The position numbers and the translations under genes were made by a program. A DNA stretch of 24,494 bases from Lachnotalea sp. AF33-28 (GTDB lineage: Bacteria; Bacillota; Clostridia; Lachnospirales; Lachnospiraceae). Below, piece by piece: positions 15,010 to 21,417 of the stretch; the stretch's first letter is position 1, and each line of letters opens with the position of its first letter. The notes under the pieces are model-generated. The model was not told the DNA's origin. It made no database searches and saw only the letters and a program-made list of their open reading frames with translations. Where the stretch lies: NCBI RefSeq assembly GCF_003477885.1, contig NZ_QUEE01000027.1, positions 1 to 24,494 of the forward strand. The letters run 5' to 3'.

Positions 15010-15703
15010 AAGAAACTTGATAAAGACAGCTGCCATGATCACGCCGCTGGTCTGGAAGGTATGCCCGGTTTATTTTGCTGCGTTTATTGCGGTCAGTATA
15101 GTGCATGGTCTGTCCCACGGAGTTAATACGTTTGTTACGGCGGGGCTGTATAATGCGCTGCTGGAATCCCTGCAGAGCGGGGAGTACCGTTCCCTGGTAA
15201 TCTGCATATTTCTGCTGGGCGGCATAACTGTACTCGTGCAGATTTTGAACGGCCTTAATAATTACATGACTTATGTATGGCAGAGCAGGGCCAAAGGAGC
15301 GCTGACTGCGGACCTGATGGAAAAAACAGGCCATATCGATCCCGCTTTATATGAGGATTCCAGACTGCTGGACTCTGTGGAAAAGGCGGAAAGCGGTATA
15401 GAAAGCGTTCTTGGCTTTGTATTTACGGAAAGCAGCGTACTTACTATGTATCTGCCATATTTTCTTTTTATGAGCATTTATCTGTACTGCCTTCGCCCAA
15501 TCCTTGTTCTGGTTATTCTGCTGATTTTTCTGCCGGTTCTTGCAGGTCAGATCATTAAAAGCAAAGTATATGGAAGCAAAGAAGATGCCATTGCAAGTGA
15601 CAGAAGAAAAATGAAGTATTATGACAGCTGCATCTGCGGAAAGGATTATATCAAGGAGAGCAGACAGCTGGGAGCGGTTCCTTTTTTTTGCGGTGAAATA
15701 TGA
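14996..15703 (+). CDS. ABC exporter, N-terminal part of a frameshifted gene
   Basis: ATG 14996, inside the end of the previous gene, opens a membrane domain with hydrophobic segments such as VCPVYFAAFIAVSIVHGL, LVICIFLLGGITVLVQIL and LVLVILLIFLPVLAG. The frame follows exporter homology until GAVPFF, then passes through eight T residues (15682-15689) into CGEI and a TGA at 15701-15703. With seven T the frame would run on directly into AVKYEEALHR. An upstream in-frame start at 14957 is less likely because it lies further inside the preceding ATPase gene. As sequenced it lacks about two transmembrane segments and the whole ATPase domain, so it cannot transport alone. It would be the natural partner of the 608-aa half-transporter. 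Confidence 0.8.
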   Translation: MKFHKRNLIKTAAMITPLVWKVCPVYFAAFIAVSIVHGLSHGVNTFVTAGLYNALLESLQSGEYRSLVICIFLLGGITVLVQILNGLNNYMTYVWQSRAKGALTADLMEKTGHIDPALYEDSRLLDSVEKAESGIESVLGFVFTESSVLTMYLPYFLFMSIYLYCLRPILVLVILLIFLPVLAGQIIKSKVYGSKEDAIASDRRKMKYYDSCICGKDYIKESRQLGAVPFFCGEI

Positions 15704-16766
15704 AGAAGCGCTGCACCGCTTCCTTTATGAAGACTGGAAGGCCGCTGTGAAAGCCGGTAAGACAGACTTTTTGACAAAGGGTACGGCTTTTATAGGTTAT
15801 GCATCTGTCCTGGTTTTACTGATTGACTCTGTTTTAAAGGGGTATATTACGGTCGGTGAATTTGCGGCGGTATTTTCCTCCATTTCATTTATGTTTTCAA
15901 TTATGGAGGAGGTAATCGGAGGTCATCTTGGCTCCCTTGCAAAGAATTACTCTGCTGTACAGAACTATTTGAGCTGCTTTGAGCTGGATGAAAAGAAAAC
16001 AGCGGTCCGGACAGAAGATAGAGCGGACTGTATACGGCTGGAGCACGTGGACTTTATGTATCCTGCCCAAAAAGATAAAGCATTAAGCAATATAAATCTG
16101 ACCGTCCCATATGGAAGCCGGATAGCAATCGTGGGAAGCAACGGTGCGGGTAAATCAACACTGGCGAAAATTATTCTTGGTATTTATCATCCTGTAAACG
16201 GCAAAGTTATTTTCGGCAGAACAGCGGCAGGAGAAGAACCACGCCTTTCGGCGGTGTTTCAGGATTATAACCGTTATAAAATGTCATTAAAGCGGAATAT
16301 TATAATCAGCGACTGGAAGAAACAAAGTGATGTAAAGGACGCAATAGAATTTGCCGATATTGATAGCGAAAGCCGTTCTTTCCCCAACGGCCTTGATACA
16401 ATGCTGTCAAAGGAATTCGGAGGAGAAGATTTATCGGGTGGGCAGTGGCAGAGAGTTGCAATAGCACGCGGAGTATTCCGCAACCATCATTTGTTGGTGC
16501 TGGATGAGCCCACATCCGCGATAGACCCGCTGGAGGAAAATTTCTTCTATGAAAAACTGCTGGGAATATCAAAGAAAGTAACTGTCATTACCGTGACACA
16601 CCGGTTGGCAGCGGCAAGGCTGGCCGATCAGATCTGGGTTATGGATAGGGGAAAGGTATTGGAAATCGGAAATCACAAAGAGTTAATGATAAAAAAGGGA
16701 ATCTATTATCAGATGTGGAATTCGCAGGTAGATGTGAGCCAAAAACAGGAGGCCGCCATACAATGA
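15690..16766 (+). CDS. ABC exporter, C-terminal part of the same frameshifted gene
   Basis: Homology resumes at AVKYEEALHRFLYEDW just after the T8 tract, in the frame one base further on. It contains the last transmembrane segments and a complete ATPase domain: GSNGAGKST (Walker A), AVFQDYNRYK (Q-loop), LSGGQWQRVAIAR (signature), LLVLDEPTSAIDP (Walker B) and TVTHRLAA (switch His). The frame is open back to an ATG at 15621, but residues encoded before 15690 are out-of-frame noise and no ribosome site is evident. Joined to the preceding part, the product would be about 590 aa, a normal exporter length. The well-preserved ATPase motifs suggest that the frameshift is recent, reversible, bypassed by slippage, or a sequencing error. 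Confidence 0.8.
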   Translation, partial: AVKYEEALHRFLYEDWKAAVKAGKTDFLTKGTAFIGYASVLVLLIDSVLKGYITVGEFAAVFSSISFMFSIMEEVIGGHLGSLAKNYSAVQNYLSCFELDEKKTAVRTEDRADCIRLEHVDFMYPAQKDKALSNINLTVPYGSRIAIVGSNGAGKSTLAKIILGIYHPVNGKVIFGRTAAGEEPRLSAVFQDYNRYKMSLKRNIIISDWKKQSDVKDAIEFADIDSESRSFPNGLDTMLSKEFGGEDLSGGQWQRVAIARGVFRNHHLLVLDEPTSAIDPLEENFFYEKLLGISKKVTVITVTHRLAAARLADQIWVMDRGKVLEIGNHKELMIKKGIYYQMWNSQVDVSQKQEAAIQ

Positions 16767-17779
16767 AAGTCACTAAACAGGATATACGTCCCGGGCTAAG
16801 GGCCAGAGGAAGAGCCCTTAAGATCCTCCTGCCATACTTTACGGAACGGAAATTCCGAATGTCAAACCGTTTCCTTGACTGTTTTCTTAAGGGCAGATGG
16901 CTGGGAAGAACCTCCCGTATGAGAGAGTATTACATACCGCGGCCGGATGGGACCGCTTTGAGGGTCTGCGTCTGCCGCGCCAGAAAGGGCGGTGGGACAG
17001 CCGCAACGGGGCTTCTATGGATGCATGGAGGCGGATTTGCCATCGGGCTTCCGGAACAGGATTCTGCATTTATCGACCGTTTTACAGAAGACGGTTCCTG
17101 TGTCGTTGTCTCGCCGGATTATCGCCGATCGACAGAACGGCCATATCCTGCGGCTCTTAAGGACTGTTACCGGGCGCTGCTGTGGATGAAGGCGAATGCT
17201 AAGAAGCTGGGAATACGAACCGATCAGCTGTTCGTGGGCGGAGACAGCGCTGGCGGAGGCCTTACAGCCGCGCTCTGCCTGTACGCAAGAGACCGCGGGG
17301 AGGTGGCGGTCGCCTTTCAGATGCCGCTGTATCCTATGCTGGATGACCGGATGATATCGGACAGCGCGGTGGAGAATGATGCGCCGGTGTGGAATTCCCA
17401 ATCCAATGAAAACGCATGGAGGCTCTACCTGGGCGCGCGATTTGGCAGACCGGATACATCAGCCTATGCGGCTCCTGCAAGAGCAGCCGATCTGCCCGGC
17501 CTGCCGCCGGCATGCACCTACGTGGGGACGGTTGAGCCCTTTCATGATGAAACTGTGGCTTATGTGGCGGAGCTTCGCAGACAGGGCATTCCTGTCTTCT
17601 TTAAGGAGTTTGCAGGATGCTATCACGGATTTGATATCGTCTGTCCGGGCAGCGGGGCGGCAAAGGAGGCAAAACGGTTTTTAATGAGATCCTTCCGTTA
17701 TGCGCAGAAACATTATTATTGCCCGCAGCCGGAATCAAATCTGCAAACACAACCGCAGTCAAAACGGCGTGCCGAATAA
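16763..17779 (+). CDS. HSL-type alpha/beta hydrolase (esterase/lipase)
   Basis: This 338-aa enzyme belongs to the hormone-sensitive-lipase (alpha/beta hydrolase fold 3) family. It has the oxyanion-hole motif HGGGF (88-92), nucleophile elbow GDSAGG with Ser162, and His288 in YHGFD. The acidic triad member is usually Asp in a DPLRDE motif; here the segment is VEPFHDET, so Glu258 seems to replace it. There is no signal peptide, so it is probably cytosolic and cleaves short-chain esters such as acetyl groups. AGGAGG at 16747-16752, ten bases before ATG 16763, decides the start, and ATG overlaps the exporter stop as ATGA. An upstream in-frame ATG at 16715 is less likely. The coupling suggests that its substrate or product is related to the exporter cargo. 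Confidence 0.9.
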   Translation: MKVTKQDIRPGLRARGRALKILLPYFTERKFRMSNRFLDCFLKGRWLGRTSRMREYYIPRPDGTALRVCVCRARKGGGTAATGLLWMHGGGFAIGLPEQDSAFIDRFTEDGSCVVVSPDYRRSTERPYPAALKDCYRALLWMKANAKKLGIRTDQLFVGGDSAGGGLTAALCLYARDRGEVAVAFQMPLYPMLDDRMISDSAVENDAPVWNSQSNENAWRLYLGARFGRPDTSAYAAPARAADLPGLPPACTYVGTVEPFHDETVAYVAELRRQGIPVFFKEFAGCYHGFDIVCPGSGAAKEAKRFLMRSFRYAQKHYYCPQPESNLQTQPQSKRRAE

Positions 17780-17918
17780 TCGCTGTTGCTCCACTGTGGT
17801 AAAGATGTCAGGATACGCCACCAAAAGTTAGTTTTCGCCATGTTCCTGTTCACAAAAATAGTTTATTCTATAAAGTAGATAAATAAAAAATAATGGAGAC
17901 AGGAGGAGATGTATCATT

Positions 17919-18998
17919 ATGGGATTTAACGGTTTAGGGATGAATCTGGGCAATTTATCGCGTTTATCCGATGCGAAGACGCGTTCTGTCAGCCCCGAGA
18001 ATTTTAACGGAGAAAAAGGCGGCGGGGGCCGGGCGGTGAAGGGCACGGGTGAGAGCGCCGCAAGGGATTTAGGTATCGGCTGGAAGATATCGCCGTCCAT
18101 CGTAATAGGCGCCCATGAGACGGCAGAGATCGCCGATATTGAAGGTCCGGGAGCGATCCAGCACATATGGATGACGCCCACAGGCGTATGGCGGCAGACG
18201 ATCATACGCATTTATTGGGAGGACAGCGAATACCCTTCTGTGGAATGCCCGATCGGGGATTTCTTTGCCTGCGCGTATCAGGAGGGCGAATTCATGCCGG
18301 TAAATTCCGCGGCGGTCTGTGTCAATCCGGGATCGGCATTTAACTGCTACTGGGAGATGCCGTTTCGGAAGAAATGCCGTATCACCATAGAGAATCTGGC
18401 GGATAAGGAGACGGTTTTATTCTATCAGATCGATTATACACTGACGGAAGTGCCGGAGGACTGCGCGTATTTCCATGCTCAGTTCCGCAGAACCAATCCA
18501 TTGCCGTATAAGCAGGTTTATACGATCGCGGACGGCATAACCGGCAAGGGACAGTACGTGGGTACCTATATGGCCTGGGGGGTCAACAACTGCGGCTGGT
18601 GGGGTGAAGGCGAGATCAAGTTCTATATGGACGGCGACGCAGAGTATCCTACCATCTGCGGAACCGGCACGGAGGACTATTTCTGCGGCTCCTATAATTT
18701 TGATGTTAAAGGTCAGTACCGGGAGTTTAGCACGCCGTATGCCGGCATGCCCAAGGTGGTGCGCGGGGACGGAGCATACGGTTCACAGCAGAGGTTTTCC
18801 CTGTACCGCTGGCACATCTGCGATCCGATCCGCTTTGAAGAAAACCTGAGGGTGACGATACAGGCCCTTGGATGGAGGAGCGGCGGCAGGTATCTGCCTC
18901 TGCAGGATGACATATCCTCCGTAGCTTACTGGTATCAGACGCTGCCTTCAGCCAGGTTTCCGAAACTGCCTGACGCGGACGGGCTTGAGATCATATAA
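17919..18998 (+). CDS. GH172 / DUF2961 glycoside hydrolase
   Basis: This 359-aa protein is DUF2961, now family GH172. Members characterised so far act on alpha-D-fructofuranosides or difructose anhydrides and on D-arabinofuranosides. Hallmarks visible are ARDLGIGWKISPSI, the double-jelly-roll segment GPGAIQHIWMT, NNCGWWGEGEIKFYMDGD (with Glu230/232) and CGTGTEDYF with Glu252; the acidic residues in these last two motifs are the expected catalytic pair. There is no signal peptide, so intracellular action is likely. AGGAGG lies at 17901-17906, twelve bases before ATG 17919. It is 139 bp from the esterase gene, without a clear terminator between, and a strong terminator follows. The order exporter, esterase, GH172 is unusual, and the true substrate is open. 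Confidence 0.88.
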   Translation: MGFNGLGMNLGNLSRLSDAKTRSVSPENFNGEKGGGGRAVKGTGESAARDLGIGWKISPSIVIGAHETAEIADIEGPGAIQHIWMTPTGVWRQTIIRIYWEDSEYPSVECPIGDFFACAYQEGEFMPVNSAAVCVNPGSAFNCYWEMPFRKKCRITIENLADKETVLFYQIDYTLTEVPEDCAYFHAQFRRTNPLPYKQVYTIADGITGKGQYVGTYMAWGVNNCGWWGEGEIKFYMDGDAEYPTICGTGTEDYFCGSYNFDVKGQYREFSTPYAGMPKVVRGDGAYGSQQRFSLYRWHICDPIRFEENLRVTIQALGWRSGGRYLPLQDDISSVAYWYQTLPSARFPKLPDADGLEII

Positions 18999-19017
18999 TT
19001 CAATATCTGATGAGGTG

Positions 19018-19048
19018 ACAGGCGCTGTGCATATGCAGCGCCTGTTTT
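19018..19048 (+). terminator. Terminator after GH172
   Basis: ACAGGCGCTG (19018-19027) and CAGCGCCTGT (19036-19045) form a perfect 10-bp GC-rich stem with an 8-nt loop, and the T-run at 19045-19048 follows. It ends the exporter/esterase/GH172 unit before the next promoter. Confidence 0.85.
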
Positions 19049-19115
19049 GGTGTGGTGCGCCCGGCGGCAGCCTGTTAAGCTAAAATAGAGAAAATAGAGA
19101 AAAAACTAAGAAAAA

Positions 19116-19144
19116 TTGAAGAGGGAGAGGCGCTGTGGTAAAAT
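19116..19144 (+). promoter_or_regulatory. Promoter of the GH65-like glycosidase gene
   Basis: TTGAAG (19116-19121) and TAAAAT (19139-19144) are 17 bp apart, with 4-of-6 and 5-of-6 matches. The start codon is 46 bp downstream. A tandem 9-bp repeat, AAAATAGAG twice (19082-19099), lies just upstream. Confidence 0.6.
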
Positions 19145-19190
19145 ATAACAATACCGATGCGGGTGAAAAATATGTTGGGGGTATTATACG

Positions 19191-21293
19191 ATGGCTATTG
19201 ACAGAGAATCATTGGTAAAAAGACACAATCCGGTGCTGGAGGCGGCGGATTTTTCTTCCCCGCTCACCGTTGGAAACGGTGAGCTGTGTTTTACCGCAGA
19301 TATCACGGGCATGCAGACTCTGTATGGCACGTACAGGCGCACTAAGATGCCCCTGTGTACCATGGCGCAGTGGGGCTGGCATACGGAGCCGGTATCAGGA
19401 GAACAGTATGCCTATGAACAGAAAGATGTAATAGAGACAGAATATGATTTTAACGGTCGCAGAGTCACCTATCCGGTGGAGTGTGTTCCGGGCAATGAGC
19501 GGGTGTACCATTGGTTGCGTCAGAATCCTCACAGGATGAACCTTATGCGGATCGGTCTTGTGTGGCGTTCCTGCGGGGCCGGCGCGGCACAGTGTTTTGA
19601 AGAGATCGGTGAGGCGGAGATTGATGCTGTACGGCAGGAGCTGCATTTGGAGAGCGGCATGCTGGAAAGCCGCTTTGAGGCAGGGGGCATGCCTTTTTTC
19701 ATTACATCCTGCTGTGCTTCCGGTCAGGATACGCTGGCGTTCTCACTTCAGTCGCAGGCATTGGCGATGTCGAAGGCTGCTGTACTTATTGAATTTCCTT
19801 ATGGGAGCCCGGATATGTCCGGAGCCGACTGGGCACAGGCAGAAAAGCACCGTACTGAGTACGTCTGTGGGGAAAAAGAGGAAATATGGCGCTGCGTATT
19901 CGAAAGAACCCTGGACAGAGACCGTTACCGCGTGACGCTTATGTCGGAACAGACAGCGGAACTGGTGAAGGCCGGTGAGCATGCCTTTCTGCTCCTGGCC
20001 GGCAGTGAAAGCTTTGCGTTTGCAGTGACGCTGGAGCGATGCGGATTAACGGAAAAAACGCTTAAACCTATGCTTCCCGCCGATGCGGTACAAAGTTCTA
20101 AGGAGGGCTGGAAGGATTACTGGACCAGGACCGGCATCATACAGCTTCATGAAAGCCGCGACGAGAGGGCAAATGAACTGGAACGCAGGATCGTACTGTC
20201 CCAGTATCTGCTGGCGGCAAACTGCAGCGGGTCCGTACCGCCTCAGGAGACCGGCCTCACCTGTAACAGCTGGTATGGGAAAAGCCACCTGGAAATGTTC
20301 TTCTGGCATGAAGCATATCTGCCGCTCTGGGGCAGGACCGACATGCTGGAGAAAAGCCTGGGGTGGTATATGGAGCATCTTCCACAGGCCAGGGAGAACG
20401 CGTCTAAAAATGGGTATAAGGGAGCCAGATGGCCGAAAATGGTGGCGGAGTCCGCGCAGGACAGTCCGTCTCCGATCGCGCCCCTCTTAATTTGGCAGCA
20501 GCCCCACATCATCTATATGCTTCATATGGCTTATCTGGAGAACCGGAACCTGGAGTTCGCAGAAAAGTATTATATTCTGGTAAAAGAAACGGCGGATTTT
20601 ATGGCGGACTATGCGGTAAAGAACAAAGACGGGGTTTATGAGCTGCTGCCGCCGCTGATACCTGTGCAGGAATGCCATCCGCCAAAGGATACAGCCAATC
20701 CGGCGTTTGAGCTGGAATACTGGGTTTATACCTTAAGAATTGCTGTACAGTGGGCGCGGATGCTGGGCAGAGAGGTGCCGGACGGATGGCGTGATACTGC
20801 GGATCATATGGCTCCCTCCCCGGTAAAGGACGGGTTTTATCTGGCGCATAGCCGCTGCCCTGATACCTATGAGTCCTTCAATAGGGATCACCCCTCCATG
20901 CTGATGGCGTATGGGATGATCGACAGCGGCAGGATGGATCCGGAGGCGGTGAGAAACTCCCTGTACAAAGTTATGGAAGTGTGGCAGGAACAAACTCTCT
21001 GGGGCTGGGACTTTGCGGTGATGGCCATGACGGCGGTGCGCCTGGGGGAACCGGAACTGGCTGTAGAACTGCTGCTAAAGGATACATGTAAAAATGCCTA
21101 TATTAAAAATGGGCACAACCGTCAGGAGACCAGGGACGATCTGCCGCTTTATCTGCCGGGCAACGGTTCCCTTTTGCTGGCGGCGGCTATGATGGCCGCC
21201 GGGTACAGCGGGTGCGGCCATCCATGCCCGGGATTTCCCGATGATGGAAACTGGAAAGTGGAGTATGAGGGGATTCATCCGCTGCCCTGCTGA
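19191..21293 (+). CDS. GH65-like six-hairpin glycosidase
   Basis: This 700-aa protein has no signal peptide. The N-terminal half is beta-rich and begins with a SSPLTVGNGELCFTADITG segment, the GNG.L pattern shared by GH65/GH95-like enzymes. The catalytic half has SWYGKSHLEMFFWHEAYLPL near residues 360-379, with Glu368, followed by GARWPKM and FELEYWVYTLRIA. The first resembles the GKFHLEM..WH signature of GH65-related inverting enzymes, including glucosylgalactosyl-hydroxylysine glucosidase-like proteins. It differs from the 735-aa glycosidase upstream in these motifs, so the two are not duplicates. The ribosome site is an unusual GGGGG run at 19177-19181, nine bases before ATG. It has its own promoter and lies downstream of GH172. 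The substrate is unknown. Confidence 0.78.
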   Translation: MAIDRESLVKRHNPVLEAADFSSPLTVGNGELCFTADITGMQTLYGTYRRTKMPLCTMAQWGWHTEPVSGEQYAYEQKDVIETEYDFNGRRVTYPVECVPGNERVYHWLRQNPHRMNLMRIGLVWRSCGAGAAQCFEEIGEAEIDAVRQELHLESGMLESRFEAGGMPFFITSCCASGQDTLAFSLQSQALAMSKAAVLIEFPYGSPDMSGADWAQAEKHRTEYVCGEKEEIWRCVFERTLDRDRYRVTLMSEQTAELVKAGEHAFLLLAGSESFAFAVTLERCGLTEKTLKPMLPADAVQSSKEGWKDYWTRTGIIQLHESRDERANELERRIVLSQYLLAANCSGSVPPQETGLTCNSWYGKSHLEMFFWHEAYLPLWGRTDMLEKSLGWYMEHLPQARENASKNGYKGARWPKMVAESAQDSPSPIAPLLIWQQPHIIYMLHMAYLENRNLEFAEKYYILVKETADFMADYAVKNKDGVYELLPPLIPVQECHPPKDTANPAFELEYWVYTLRIAVQWARMLGREVPDGWRDTADHMAPSPVKDGFYLAHSRCPDTYESFNRDHPSMLMAYGMIDSGRMDPEAVRNSLYKVMEVWQEQTLWGWDFAVMAMTAVRLGEPELAVELLLKDTCKNAYIKNGHNRQETRDDLPLYLPGNGSLLLAAAMMAAGYSGCGHPCPGFPDDGNWKVEYEGIHPLPC

Positions 21294-21336
21294 ATCCGCC
21301 TGGGCCAAATTAGCGCTGGTAATCCCGGGTGAGTCA

Positions 21337-21360
21337 TTGTATAATACAGATATTATACAA
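21337..21360. promoter_or_regulatory. Perfect 24-bp palindrome upstream of hybrid kinase
   Basis: TTGTATAATA (21337-21346), CAGA, TATTATACAA (21351-21360) is a perfect 10-bp inverted repeat with a 4-bp spacer. Each arm contains a TATAAT box, one per strand. The + strand copy has no good -35 at 16-18 bp, while the - strand copy has TTCGCA at 17 bp. The palindrome is probably a repressor or activator site over the kinase promoter. A second short hairpin, GTCTGC-GAA-GCAGAC (21372-21386), follows in the presumed leader. Confidence 0.6.
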
Positions 21361-21417
21361 CGCTGATTTTCGTCTGCGAAGCAGACAATTGACGGTTTTC
21401 CAATAAAGGATAATGGT

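Noticed and set aside
15621..15689. ATG 15621 as a start for the second half of the broken exporter
   Set aside because: Residues before 15690 do not resemble an exporter and overlap the correct upstream frame; no ribosome site is evident.
16715..16762. ATG 16715 as the start of the esterase
   Set aside because: It lies inside the exporter end; AGGAGG at 16747-16752 and the ATGA overlap favour ATG 16763.
19082..19099. Tandem AAAATAGAG repeat as a CRISPR or iteron
   Set aside because: Only two copies with no spacers and low complexity.
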